Of a stretch of DNA of 64,000 nucleotides, positions 13,201 to 24,889 are shown piece after piece (the stretch's first letter is position 1; every line of letters begins with the position of its first letter). The position numbers and the translations under genes are program-made. This DNA is from Ananas comosus (Eukaryota > Streptophyta > Magnoliopsida > Poales > Bromeliaceae), in contig NC_033626.1 in the NCBI RefSeq assembly GCF_001540865.1, positions 12,492,065 to 12,556,064 of the forward strand, given 5' to 3'. Below the pieces are notes generated by a model. The model saw only the letters and a program-made list of their open reading frames with translations. It searched no databases and was not told the DNA's origin.

Positions 13201-13719
13201 AATAATTGTCACGAGTAGTAGAATATTTTATTAAAGGGCAATTGCTTATATATTTCTGAAAAGTTTCCGACTTTCTGATTTACCTCTCGTAGAAGGCTAA
13301 TATTGAAAATATCTTTTCACGTTCCAACCCATTTCAAATATATTCTTAGAGTTAAATTTTATTAATAAATTATTTGCAATACAATATACCCTTCCATCAT
13401 TATCGACTTTTTTTAATTTTTGATCTTTTCAAATATACTCTTCTATCAACACCAACATTTCTCATTTATTCTTAAGTTAAGAATAAAAGAGGTATTTTAA
13501 TTTTTTTTTAAATTTAATAGATGTTTAATTCATGTTTAATTCAAATTAACTTAGCGGGTTGTAATCATAGGAATATTTTACAATAACAGACAAACATACA
13601 AGAGATGTATTAAAAAGAAAAAAAAAATATAAGATATTTTTGAAAATTTGGAAGGTGTATAAAAATACGGTGGAAAATAAAATAAAGAGAGGGAAAATAA
13701 GATTTGTGAGCCAACCGTA
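10229..13719. other. Intergenic DNA, no gene seen
   Basis: AT-rich sequence with (TTA)n near 10367-10391 and (TA)n near 12181-12203. A 22-base motif around TATCTATACAAAAATACCGT occurs twice, near 10583 and 10631. No convincing coding potential or structured RNA gene. Confidence 0.5.
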
Positions 13720-13865
13720 CGTGATCTTCTACAACCCGGAAGGGGCGTGCAAAAGGAGATGATAAGACCTCAGGGCCCACGCCACGTCACGTCGCAATTT
13801 TTGTTTTTGCCTTTTTAACGCGGTCGAGAGCGAGGCGTCAAAATGGAACGAGGTTATTTCCCCCT

Positions 13866-13871
13866 CACGTG
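13866..13871. promoter_or_regulatory. G-box CACGTG next to a GGGCCCA motif
   Basis: The palindromic G-box core CACGTG lies within CCCCTCACGTGGGGGCCCAC, and a further GGGGCCCATT follows 20 bp later. G-boxes bind bZIP/bHLH factors, and GGCCCA elements are common in plant core promoters. No gene starts nearby, so function is unknown. Confidence 0.4.
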
Positions 13872-14020
13872 GGGGCCCACCAACAAAAGTGGGGCCCATT
13901 AGGAGCCCGGGTTAGAAGAATCTCACGCTTCTGCTGCCCCCCCCCCGCTTAAGAAAAGTTTTTTTTTTTAAAAAAAAATAAAAATAAAAAGAAGCCCTCC
14001 GTTAAACCACGCCTGCAGTA

Positions 14021-14296
14021 ACGTTAACAGTCTCCGGCCAATGATGCGTTGACACGTGGTGGGTGAGATCAGTCGTATCAGTCGTATTTGAGTTATTATC
14101 TTCCGCGGAGAATAAAATGTACCCCAGAACGTCCTTAAAAATAAATAAATAAACAAAAATAGCCTTCCAGTACGAAGGCCATGCGTACAGTGCAGTTAAC
14201 AGTCTCTGGCCAATGCTACGTTGACACGTGGTGGGTGCAGATCTATCGTAGGGGGGATTATCTTCCGTGGAGAATAAAATGTACCCCAGAACGTCC
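14021..14296. repeat. Tandem duplication carrying two G-boxes
   Basis: A unit of about 110 bp occurs at 14021-14134 and 14191-14296. Shared landmarks in order are GTTAACAGTCTC, GGCCAATG, TTGACACGTGGTGGGTG, TTATCTTCCG and AGAATAAAATGTACCCCAGA. The G-box cores are at 14053-14058 and 14225-14230, each preceded by a CCAAT motif. The block is GC-richer than its surroundings. It looks like promoter DNA, but no coding exon follows within several kilobases on either strand. Confidence 0.8.
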
Positions 14297-15664
14297 CCCT
14301 CTTTCCATTAATTTATGTTTATATCAACAAATATAGCCGTTTTTCATTTTTACATCACTTTTATATTAATAATTTATTAATATTTAGCTAACTATATTAA
14401 ATTAGAGAATTAATTGTACAAATTAAAAATATTTAAATAAAAAATTATAATAAATTAAAATTTGAGAACGAAAATATCATGCTCCTTATCATTTGAGAGC
14501 TAAACGGCCAACATATTTTTTTTTTAAAAATAAATTAGTATGAAATAGTGGTATGAAAAATGATATAGATAAAGTAAGAACTGAGTAACTAGATTTAAAC
14601 TTTTTTATTTTTTAAAAAAAATTAGGAAATAATGGTGTGAACAATGAGACAGACAAAAATAAAGACTGTGTTACTGAATTTAAACTATTTACTTATTTTT
14701 ATTTTTGTTAGCACCTTTCTTTCAAACTAGTCTATAGGCCCCATTTCAAGAACTCATGTAAATTTTTTTTTTTTAACTTACACGGAGATAAGCTTGAATG
14801 CTCCGCTAATAAATATGCAGGCAGAAATTCGAACTCCTGACCTTATGTATCGATATTTGAGATGTCTATTACTAGACTAGTTATTGACAGTTGCTAGTAC
14901 ATTCTTAATCAAATAGCAAACAGATCCTAAAAAGCAACACTTAGATACTTACAAAACAAATGCTAATTTTGCTATGAGCCAAAAAAAAAAGGAAAAGAAA
15001 AAAAAAACCTTCAAGTCGATTTGTATGCACAGCAAAAGCTCTAATTTAAAACTATATTTTGATTATATTTTTATATATTTTAAACTCAAAATTATTTGTA
15101 ACCTCTACATATATCCTTAGAAACAAAACAATTTTTTTTTCTTATAAAAGTTTTGAACTTGTAAGCAAATTAATTACATCAAAAAATAAAAAAGGTATGC
15201 TCATTGTCGCATTCAATTCACAAGAAGTGCGAGTTTTAGGAAAAAAAAAAGAAAGAATATTAAAATTAAATGAGGCCTAAGTTATTGGCCGGCCAAAACT
15301 TTCTCTCATGTATTCCTCGACTCGTAGAATATTCATGCATAGACTTCAACGGTCCAAAACAAAACCCAGTAGTAAATAGACCTCTCAACTACTAAGCCTA
15401 GCAACATTACCGGATACCTTATACTTGTAAATTTTATAATAGTCTCAGCTGAGTCGTTAGTGTCTAATCATTTATTAAATTATTAATTTTAAAAATTTGA
15501 GCGGTTAAAAAGAAATAATTAATTTATTTAAAGTAATAAAATGTAACACTTGCGGATTTCGATTTGTGACTGGATTTATATCGGCTTCTGTCATGTAGCA
15601 CGCAGGCCTTTCATTATTCAGAGCAATTCGACTCCTGCCACACGATAGTAGGTTGGTAAGTCTC

Positions 15665-15704
<40 letters not shown>

Positions 15705-15928
15705 TTGAGCTGCTATGTTTTTAAAAATATCAAGTTATTAGTATTTGTAGATTTTGTGCTATTGAATTAAGCGATGTGCGGTTAGGATAATGTGAAACCC
15801 ATAGGATTGAGTGGGTGGTTGGTTAAATAGTATGATTTAACGGATGAAAATGATCAAAGAAGTAGATCTAACAGTAAAAAATTTACAAGCATTAAATGCT
15901 TGGTGCTTTTACAAGCACCACAGCTGGA

Positions 15929-15968
<40 letters not shown>
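14297..15968. other. AT-rich intergenic DNA, no gene seen
   Basis: Low-complexity A/T sequence, with (TA)n at about 15670-15700 and (CT)n at 15930-15954. A small hairpin, TGGTGCTTTTACAAGCACCA, lies at 15901-15920. The open frames are short and not protein-like. Confidence 0.5.
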
Positions 15969-15969
<1 letters not shown>

Positions 15970-16044
15970 ATAGTAGCCCAGTCTAACTCTCTCTCTCTCT
16001 ATATATATATAGAGAGAGAGAGAGAGTTGGACCGGACTACTATT
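15969..16044. repeat. 76-bp near-perfect palindrome
   Basis: AATAGTAGCCCAGTCTAACT followed by (CT)n and TATATA is mirrored by TATATA, (GA)n and AGTTGGACCGGACTACTATT, with about three mismatches. It appears to be two MITE ends placed head to head, the right one belonging to the element at 16027-16271. Confidence 0.8.
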
Positions 16045-16269
16045 AGTAGCAAAATCTCATTGTTGCTACCAGTTTTTTAGCCTTTGGATCAACTCGTTTC
16101 ATTATTTCTAACCATTGGATTAAATACTATAACCCAGTGGGGTCCACTCAACCCTAGAGGGACCACTAAACTCTAACCGACTAATATCATCCTGACCCTG
16201 TAATTTTTCATCCAAGGATTAAAAACTTGATAGCAAAAAGAACGTTTTACTATTAATAGTATTCCAATC

Positions 16270-16271
<2 letters not shown>
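16027..16271. mobile_element. Short MITE, family A, copy 1
   Basis: About 245 bp with inverted ends (TTGGACCGGACTACTATTAG on the left; ATTAGATTGGAATACTATTA as the reverse complement of the right). The interior includes ACCATTGGATTAAATACTAT and CTAATATCATCCT. It shares nearly its whole length with the element at 52034-52279. The two arms can pair over roughly 70 bp. It lies between (TA)n tracts. Confidence 0.85.
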
Positions 16272-16328
<57 letters not shown>

Positions 16329-16395
16329 AGTTCCCGCTATACATCGTAGCACATAAAACTTGCTACTAATTAATAGAAAAGCTAACTCACCACTC

Positions 16396-16543
16396 CCCCC
16401 TACCGCAATCAAAAATTGGTTTGGTATCCGAGGTCCCAAAAAAAGTTCGAATACTAGTGATTTCGCATTTTAGCTAAATTTATTTCTGAAAAACATATAT
16501 GAAGCGGATAATATACATTTTCTCTTAAAAAAAAAAAAAAAAA
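16396..16543 (+). mobile_element. tRNA-derived SINE, degraded or noisy copy
   Basis: TGGTATCCGAGGTCCC, then a B-box-like AGTTCGAATAC, then CATTTTAGCTAAATTTATTT, ending in a 17-base A tail. It matches the well-preserved SINE at 38904-39058. The A-box half is eroded. Confidence 0.65.
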
Positions 16544-16626
16544 CATGAACCTGATCAAATAGTATTATCATATATATATAATATATATATTATATATAAT
16601 ATATATATCATATATACTTATAATAT

Positions 16627-17139
16627 ATGAGCTAGATACTCTCGAGAGTTAACGAGCCCTTTACTCTCGAGTTTTCCGAGATACACTTCCAAATTACGAT
16701 CGCTCCGTGAACATGCTTATACCACTGAATGTCAAAAATAAAATTTCAATCTTTTCGACAATCATTTCCGTAAGATCAAAGGTTTCAAAATTTGTAATTA
16801 ATGTTGGAATAAGAGACTTTCTCGTTAACGTTAAATATCATCCAAATCATTTGAATTTGTTAAGAAAAATTCTTTAAAACATTTAAAACAAGACTATACT
16901 CTTGATCTTGATTACAAACCCTATCCATTTTTTAAAGAAATCAATTTTCAGTCCATTCATTTTTCTGTTCACTAGATGAATAAACACCAATCAAAAGCGC
17001 TAAATCTGATTTTTTAAATAGTTTAAAATGAAGTTTTAGATCGATATTAACGGCGCCGATCAATATTGGAAGCTCATCATCAAAACAACTCGTGAGTAAA
17101 CGGCTCGTTTACTTTACAGAAGTATCAAGCTCAACTCAT
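16627..17139. mobile_element. Foldback-type TIR element, copy 1
   Basis: About 510 bp with long imperfect inverted arms. The left arm starts ATGAGCTAGATACTCTCGAG and the right arm, reverse-complemented, starts ATGAGTTGAGCTTGATACTT; both continue into AACGAGCC and CTCGAGTT / CACGAGTT. The interior motif CTCTTGATCTTGAT is shared with the larger foldback element at 49950-50873. Non-coding. Confidence 0.65.
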
Positions 17140-18674
17140 ATATATATATATAATATATATTATATAATATAATATAGATTTTCGTCCTTCAAATCGTTTG
17201 AGACAGAGACTTTAATCGAAGATTGAAACCATTGAATTGATCTAGATATATTAAATTATCATAATAAAATTTATAAACTTAAATTTTATTTACATACATG
17301 ATCTCAAATTTGTCATAATGCAGTCTTTTGATGGCGTATATGACTGTTTGATCGTTAACGTAATCTCGGATAATCCCAATACCATTAATATTTTAAGAAA
17401 ATCTATACTATTATAGATAATTTTAATAACACAATAGTAAACAATGAAAAGTCCAACTTCATTTTAGAAACATTGCTTTGACTTCCAGCTTTCAGACCTC
17501 TTTGATTGACTTGATAAAATTTAAAAATATAAACATCGTTTCCTAAAATACTTCTAATAGTATAGATCATTTTAATAGTGTCGATTATCCAATTTAAAGT
17601 CCCAATCAATGCTGAAATGATTGATTAGGATAAATTTCTATTTTCTAAGGGACCTAAATCTCACCTAATACCGTCAACCATCTCAATCTAACTAACACAT
17701 TTTTTATCTAACGTCAAAAAAGTTATGAGTATAAAGGTCTCCATACTCATATAATTATAGTAGCCACAGCCCTATAAATATAATATAATATACACTATAG
17801 AAGAGAGAGAGAAACGAGAGAAGATAGAAGAGAGAAAGAGAAAGCTACTATCATATAATATACGATAGTAGCCCAACACCTAGGTAACAAACTCAAAATC
17901 AACGCTGAAAAAAAAATTAACAAAATATAATAATATGACAATAAAATTTAAATCAAAGATATATCTTTCTATATAGTAATGGAAGAATTCTTAATCAAAT
18001 TCACCGTGATTGGATAATTCTACAACCGTTACTTGCAAAACGCACACCTACTGCCATGAAATTGTTGATTTTGAGCCCATTGATCACTACCAAATGAATC
18101 CGACAAAATATAAAAATTATTTTCTAGGTTCTGTGCCGTGTCGGCGGGGGGCGCGGCCTGGGGGGCGGTGATTGGGCCAAATAACGCAATCATTTAACCG
18201 AGCCGATCAACGATTCTAAGTCGGCTCAACAGCCGAAAACCGATCTCCAAGTCATATAAGTTTCGATACTTCCCAAGATAAAGCATATACTCCTAATAAA
18301 TTATATATATATAATACATATATAGTATAATATATTATATATTAATATATGATTTTTTTTTTTTGTGTCTTTAGTTGGTTTCCACCACCACATGACCAAT
18401 CATCCCATTAAATAACCTCGACCAACCACAGGGGACGTAATACCATTGTTGCGAAGGCCCATACCCCCTGCTCAAGCCTCATCATCATATCCCACCCCCA
18501 TCAACACCCAACACGAACGAAGAGAAGGAAAAGAAGAAGAGAGCGAAGAAAGGTCTCTTAGCAGTGTCGAAATACAGGACAGGAAGAAAAAAAAAAAAAA
18601 AAAGAAAAGTTCGGCGCTATACTATGCGTACCACCAATGCTTGCTACATTGAATAGTATAGTAACTAGACCGAC

Positions 18675-18826
18675 TGTCCCTAGCGCAGTGCACAAGACTT
18701 GGTGGTTGTATCACGAGTCCCAATGTTCATACTTAGTTGATTCGCATTTTTAGCCTAAATTTAGTTTCTGAAAAAAATATATTGACTGCGATAGTAAACC
18801 ATATCTTCTTCTAAAAAAAAAAAAAA
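18675..18826 (+). mobile_element. tRNA-derived SINE, copy within duplicate 2
   Basis: CTAGCGCAGTGCACAAG (A-box region), CTTGGTGGTTG, ACGAGTCCCAATGTTCATAC (B-box region, with changes), TTGATTCGCATTTTTAGCC, then an A tail. It is the counterpart of 16396-16543 and keeps the A-box half better. Confidence 0.65.
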
Positions 18827-18916
18827 ACTATAGTAATCCTGATCTAAATAGTAATTATCAATAGTTATAAATATATAATTATTATATATAATATATTATA
18901 TTAATTATATATTATA

Positions 18917-19465
18917 GTTGAGCGCTAGAATATCTCGAGAGTTAACGAGCCCGTTTCGTCTCGAGTTGTTTTCGATGATAGCTTCCAAATTGACATTTTT
19001 GATATCTGGCTCGCGTTGAACATGATTTAACCATTGAGAGTGTTGTAGAAATCAAAATTCAATATCTTTCGACATCATTTGCCTAATGATCAAAGGGTTA
19101 AAATATTGTAATTTTAATGGTGGATAAGAGACGTTTTCTCGTTAACGGTGGTTAAAGATATCCAAATCAATTGGAATTTTGTTAGAAATTCTTTAAACAT
19201 ATTAAAGACAAGATCTATACTCTTGATCTTGATTATCAAGACTCCTATCATCATTTTTAAGAATATATCATTTCAGCCATTCATTTTTCTGTATCGTAGA
19301 TGGATATAAAACAATGATCGAAAGTGCGTGAAATCTGATTTTTTGAATAGTTTAAGATGGTTTAGATCATAATTTAACGGACCGATCGTCAATTGAGCTC
19401 TATCATCGAAAAACAACTGCGGAGTAAAACGGCTGCGTTTACTTACGAGAGTATTCTATACTCAA

Positions 19466-19470
<5 letters not shown>
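18917..19470. mobile_element. Foldback-type TIR element, copy 2
   Basis: Counterpart of 16627-17139. Left arm GTTGAGCGCTAGAATATCTC with GAGAGTTAACGAGCC; the right arm ends in ACGAGAGTATTCTATACTCAAC. Indels relative to copy 1 are scattered throughout. Confidence 0.6.
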
Positions 19471-19503
<33 letters not shown>

Positions 19504-20622
19504 TATATAGATTTTCGTACCTATCAAATCGTTTTTGATGACAGAGAGCTTGAATCGATGATTGAAACCATTGAAATTGATCTAGATGTATTTGAATTTC
19601 TATAGTTAATTTTAGTAAATTTTAATTTAAATTTTTTATTACATAATATTAAAGATTGCATTAATTGGCAGTCTTTGATGGCGTATATGAGCTGTTTGAT
19701 CGTTTAACGGTATAGTGAGTAATCCAAACCATTGATATTTTAGAGAAATATCTTTATACATTTAGATTAATGTTTAATAACACTAATAGTAAATGAGAAA
19801 GTCCAACTTCTATTTTTAGAAGGACATTTGTTTTGACTGTTCACTTTCGACTCTTTGATTGACTTGATAATAATTTTTAAAATTATAAATTCGGTTTTAA
19901 ATATTCTAATAGTATAGAGTCAATTTTATAGTGTCGATTATCAATTTGAAGTCCCATCTCATCTGAAATGACTTGATAGGATAAAGTTTCTATTTTCTAA
20001 GGACCTACTATCCACCTAACCGTTAACCACTCTCATCTTAACTACAACATTTTTTATCTGAACGGTCAAAAAGTTATGAGTATAAGGGCTCCATACTCAT
20101 ATAGTTATAGTAGCACGCCTATATATATATATATATATATAATAGAGAGAGAGAGAGAGAGAGAGAGGAGAGACGGAGAAGAGAGAGAGAGAGTCTACTA
20201 TACCATATAAGTATAAGTAGCCACAGCCTAGTGAACGAAGAGGCTCAAAAATCAACGGCTGAAAATAAAAATCTTACAAAATATAATAATATGTGACATT
20301 AAATTTTAAATCAAAGATATGATCTTGTTTTATATAGTATATAAGAATTTTCTATCAAAATTCACGAGTGATTGGATATTTCTACAAACCGTTAACCTTG
20401 CAAACGGGCAACACTACGCGCCATTGAAATTTGTTGATTTTGAGCCCATTTGATCACTAGGCAAATGATATCGAAAAAATAATAAAAATTATTTTCTAGG
20501 TACTCCAAATACTCTAATCAAAGTTTAAGGAGCCCGATCAACGATTCGAAAGTCGCAACATCGAAAACGATCTGGAAAGCATGGAAGGTTTCATACTTCC
20601 CAAAGCAGTAAAGCATAGTAAG

Positions 20623-20657
<35 letters not shown>

Positions 20658-20980
20658 TATATATAATATAAGATTTTTTTTTTTGTTCTTTAGTTGGGTT
20701 CCACAGCCACACCAATCATCCCATTAAATAACGCTCGACCACAGACGTAATACAGTTGGTTGCGAACCTCCATCCCCCCTCTCAGGCCTCATCATCATAT
20801 CTCCACCCCCATCATACACCAACACGAAAGAAGAAGGAAGGGAAAAGAAGGAAGGAGAGCGAAGAAAGTGTCTCTTTACATCGTCTGAAATAAAGACAGA
20901 AGAAAAAAAAAAAAAAAAAATAAGAGGAAAGAGAGAGAGAGAGAGAGAGGAGAAGGGGGATATATAGGGGGGGATAGGGA

Positions 20981-22031
20981 ATGGGGAATTGTCAGGCGGC
21001 GGAGGCGGCGACGGTGGTGATTGAGCAGCCGGGGGGGAGGGTGGAGAGGCTGTACTGGCCGACCGCGGCGTCGGAGGTGATGCGGAGCAACCCGGGCCAC
21101 CACGTCGCCCTCGTCACCCTCTGCCGCGCCGAGGAGCGCCCCGACGGCGCCGGCAGCGTCAGGGTCACCCGCGTCAAGCTGCTCAAGCCCACCGACCTCC
21201 TCCTCATCGGCCAGGTCTACCGCCTCATCACCACCCAAGGTCTCTCTCTCTCTCTGCCTGCCTGCCTGCCTGTCCGTCCGTCTCTCTCTCTCTCATTCCC
21301 TCAATCCTCCCTCCCTCCTGCTTCCACCAGCTGCAGACCTGCAGTCATCTCCTTTTTTTCTAACAAAAAAATATTATTATTATACTCTGCAAAAGGGCTC
21401 TGAAGGCTAGAAAATATGAGAAGATGAAGAAGGCTCAGTCTGAGCTGGCCAAGCAGCAGCAGCAGCAGCAGCAGTCGCACAGGAGAGTCGATGATCAGGT
21501 TGTGGAATTCAACGCGGGAGGAGAGATTGATTCGCGCAATTGCCATAATGAGCAGGTGAATTCACCTGCTTTGCTGTTGCATAGAAATTTCATGTTTTTA
21601 AGATATTAATTGTTTTGTTACATATATTATTACTATTATTATATAATTGACGAGAAATGATGGTAGCTAGTAACTTGGTAAGAGTAATGTTTAATTTTTG
21701 TTTGCTTTAATTTAGTTGGTTGGATATATATATGAGGCTAGATTTTCACAGAAGAATTATGTGAAAAAAAAGTGCGGAGGCTCTGGTTGAATTAAAGAAG
21801 CACTTTTTGTGAGAGTGAATGCAATGTACTTGCTAGTCTAAAAGCCCAAGTACACATTGCTTTGAGCCAATGTGGGTCTGTTCTAAAACTAATCCCTTTT
21901 GTGTTCATCCGACTATACATCAGGTAGCAAAGCATGAGAGAGACCGGCAAAAAGGCGCCGCCGCGCAATCGGCGGCGAGGTCTCGACAGTGGCGCCCTTC
22001 GTTGCAGAGCATCTCCGAAGGCGCAAGCTGA
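20981..22031 (+). CDS. PADRE (DUF4228) domain protein; frame broken at exon 1/2 junction
   Basis: PADRE proteins are plant-specific, of unknown biochemistry, and often respond to pathogens or abiotic stress. Exon 1 (20981-21239, 86 codons) begins MGNCQAAEAATVVIEQPGGR, with an MGNC N-terminus suited to myristoylation and perhaps palmitoylation. It continues GRVERLYWPTAASEVM and ends LLLIGQVYRLITTQ before a GT donor. Exon 2 (from about 21396 to 21555) reads ALKARKYEKMKKAQSELAK, then a run of seven Q. Exon 3 (21924-22031) ends with the family tail SRQWRPSLQSISEGAS and TGA. The exon 2/3 join is in phase. At the exon 1/2 join the only AG acceptor (21394-21395) leaves the frame off by one base, and the usual few residues before KALKARKYEK are missing. 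Given the indel-ridden sequence just upstream, a sequence error is more likely than a pseudogene. Probably about 175 aa. Confidence 0.85.
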
Positions 22032-22497
22032 TCGGATTCGAGCATGCGAAGAAAAAAAGAAACGAAAGGAGAGAGAGTTCAAAAGAGGAGTTGGAGAATC
22101 AGATCAGGTTCATTGTAGGGAGGAAGTGAATCTGTAAGAGAAGCCCTTTAGAGGAGCATCTGTGTGTGAAGACAATTTGCAGGGAAAAGGAGGTAGTTTT
22201 TTTCAGCTCATTGTGATCTAGGAATCATAAAAAGGGCCAAGATTGAGTGATGTAAATTCCAGTAGTTGTGGCAAAAAACAAAAAAAAAAAGGGTACAAAG
22301 ATGATTAAGATTGTAAGAGTGTCTTGTGAAGGACATGTAAATGACTGTCACTTGTTATCTGAAAGATCTGCTTCTGCTTCTTGAAATGCTACTAGTTCTT
22401 TATTTTTGGCTTAACAATCTGGCAAAAATTTAAAATTTAAAATTTTGACTTTATAATCCACCTCAAACTCCTAAATCTTTTTATGTTTTGAAAGTAT

Positions 22498-22565
<68 letters not shown>

Positions 22566-24144
22566 TCTTTTCTTGAGAGAGATGCTTACAAGTTTGTTTG
22601 TTTTTTTTTTTTTTTTTTCACTTATACCAACTAGCTATGCTCTGCATAGCTCTGTGTATACTGTATACAACACAATAGCTATTGCTGCCACAGGAGCTTC
22701 TGATGTTTTCTTCTTCTGGAGTAACATGCAAACACCACATAGTTGAAGGGCTCCACTAAGAAGGGCACCTGGACCCCCCCTATATTCCTTGTGTAGCAAG
22801 GCTTTTGTATTCATGGGAACCTTCAAAGATCTGCAACAGGACACTACTCATGAAGCATTGGAAAAAAAAAAAGAGGAAAAAAACAAGGGGATGGGTCATA
22901 TTCTCTCCTGAAATATCACTGATAGACTCATCATAACTAATTATACACGCAACTTATACACACAACAACTCTTTCTTTCCTTTAATTCTGCAGTAGCTGT
23001 AAATAAGCTTTGCATGTTGAGTGAAATACCTAAGATTGTGTCTTTCTTTAAAAAAAAAAAAAAAAGAAAAGTGGTTGTTTGGTGTTTACACTACAGTAGC
23101 AGCATATTTGATGGGTTGTTATAAGTTGCTGAAATATTTTACTTCATTATATATATATACAACAGGATGTTAGAAAAAAGGATGAGTAATTTAATGCTTA
23201 AAGATGATAAGTTTGTAATGTCATCGTCTACGCGCCATTTATTAGCAACTAATTTTGTAGCCATCTGATGCATCAACATCAAGTCATTATCAACGATATA
23301 TAAAAGAATATAAACACCGTAATCAATATAAACAAAACAAACAAGTAGTAGTGATATTATATTAAAGGAATTGAACTCAAGTGCTACTATATCTGAGAAC
23401 ATTGTCCTGCATTGCCTAAAGAGAAGCACATCAATGTTTGATCTGAATAGTTGGTAATGCCCTTTAAGCTGTACCATTTGATCCTGATGCAATGTAGCTC
23501 AATATAAATTATACAACCAGTAGGATTTAGTGGTCTCAAATAATGAAACCAACATGCAACTAGTGGCCCCTGATTTTGCCTCCTGATGGAGCCCTAGCCC
23601 TCGTGCCTGCATATTCGCTCTTTTACGAGAGATCTTGTGTACGATTTGTAGCACTCATTATCATTAAGCCTTGCGAAAAACTAACCACCCTTTTCGTTTC
23701 GCATTTGTTTCTTTTTTCCTTCTAATATTCATAAAAAGTTTAGGGTCTATTATGTCTCTTACAAAAGAATAGAGAGTAAAGTAAGAAAATTTATAAAAAT
23801 TTGTGACTTATCGGTGCAATTAATCCAAATTTTTTTTACCGAGATAACATTTATTAGAGAGTCATTTGAGAAACAAAAGTCAGGTTGAGCTGGTTTCTGT
23901 GAAAGATATTAATCCTATGAGTAATACTACTTGCACATCCTTATGCACATCCTTAGGCCAGGAGTATGTTCGATATCCCCACTCATACTGAGGTTCATAT
24001 CCGTTGCTTGTCTCATCATTTCTTTTAACTAAAAACTTACTTTGGATAAGTTTGTAAGATTTACAACCACATTACATCTAAAAGTAGCATTTTTCCAATC
24101 ATAAAATTTCTTTTAAGAAAAAAATAATACATATATACATAAAA
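22032..24144. other. PADRE 3' region and intergenic DNA, no gene seen
   Basis: The beginning is presumably 3' UTR. A T tract of about 63 bases lies at 22502-22564, with another near 22601-22618. AT-rich sequence with A runs follows. The open frames at 22635-22844 and 23139-23492 on the minus strand look like chance frames. Confidence 0.5.
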
Positions 24145-24486
24145 CAGAACTATTGTACTTTTAGGAGCACGGAGGCTTCCATGCTACTGAGTAAATGGTA
24201 TCGAAAAACCAAATGAAATTTTGATATAAAATTCTTTATACATATCAATATCACTTATCAAAAATTTTAGTGCTATATCACTATTTTTTATAGATTTTTT
24301 ATTTTCAGCGGTTGATATTTTGATTACTAAGTAAATGGTATCGAAAAACCGCAAAAATTATTTTTTAGAAACTTCAAATACACTAAATCAAGTCTAACGA
24401 AACCGATCATCGATTCGAAAATTCCATTATCGAAAACGGCTTGAAAGTACGAAGGCCTCTATACTCCTAAGAACACGACAGTTCTG
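24145..24486. mobile_element. TIR element of about 340 bp
   Basis: Left end CAGAACTATTGTACTTTTAG; right end reverse-complemented CAGAACTGTCGTGTTCTTAG; both continue GAG..CGGAGGC / GAG..AGAGGCC. The phrase AGTAAATGGTATCGAAAAAC occurs twice inside. Interior motifs (CCGATCA.CGATTCGAAA) also occur near 18200-18230 and 20535-20550, so this belongs to the same family as part of the 16-21 kb duplication. Confidence 0.65.
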
Positions 24487-24889
24487 CTCTATATATATAT
24501 ATCTACGTATATTTTGCGAAGTAACAGATAATTATCAGCAAGAGGTGTGGCATTGGGGATTCTTTATCTCTGAGGATAAGCCAGCGAAAATGGGCTAAGC
24601 TCTCTTTCCAGTTTATCTTACTCAGCTTTCATTTACTTTTATATGACTTTTCCTCTATGTTCTTCGGCTCCATCATTCACACCACTTTTAACTTTAAAGA
24701 GATACACACAATGCAACTGCAGCTTTTTCTTTTTCTTATTTTTGTTAGGGAATCCAGTGCCAACCAACCTTTCCTATTACGCCTCTGCTTTTCGTCGGCT
24801 TTGTCAAAAGTTCGCACCAACAAATTACTTCCGTATAAATAAGAACTAGCAATGACATGAATAGATGCAAGTATGGGAATAAGCAAAAT

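Larger units (their letters stand above)
16331..18609. repeat. Noisy 2.3-kb tandem duplication, copy 1
   Basis: This block aligns colinearly with 18610-20912 from CGCTATACAT at the left to the purine-rich leader of the PADRE gene at the right (TCATCATATC, CCACCCCCATCA, ACACGAA, AGAGCGAAGAAAG). Differences are mostly one- or two-base insertions and deletions spread evenly. Copy 1 lacks the PADRE exon that follows copy 2. Confidence 0.85.
18610..20912. repeat. Noisy 2.3-kb tandem duplication, copy 2
   Basis: The second copy of 16331-18609. It runs directly into the PADRE 5' leader and ATG, so it is the copy in natural context. It includes the same order of SINE, TIR element, GA/TA tracts and promoter-proximal CT/CA-rich leader. 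Confidence 0.85.

Noticed and set aside
20876..21238. Minus-strand 120-codon frame opposite PADRE exon 1
   Set aside because: Shadow of a GC-rich coding exon; it ends in CT-repeat translation.
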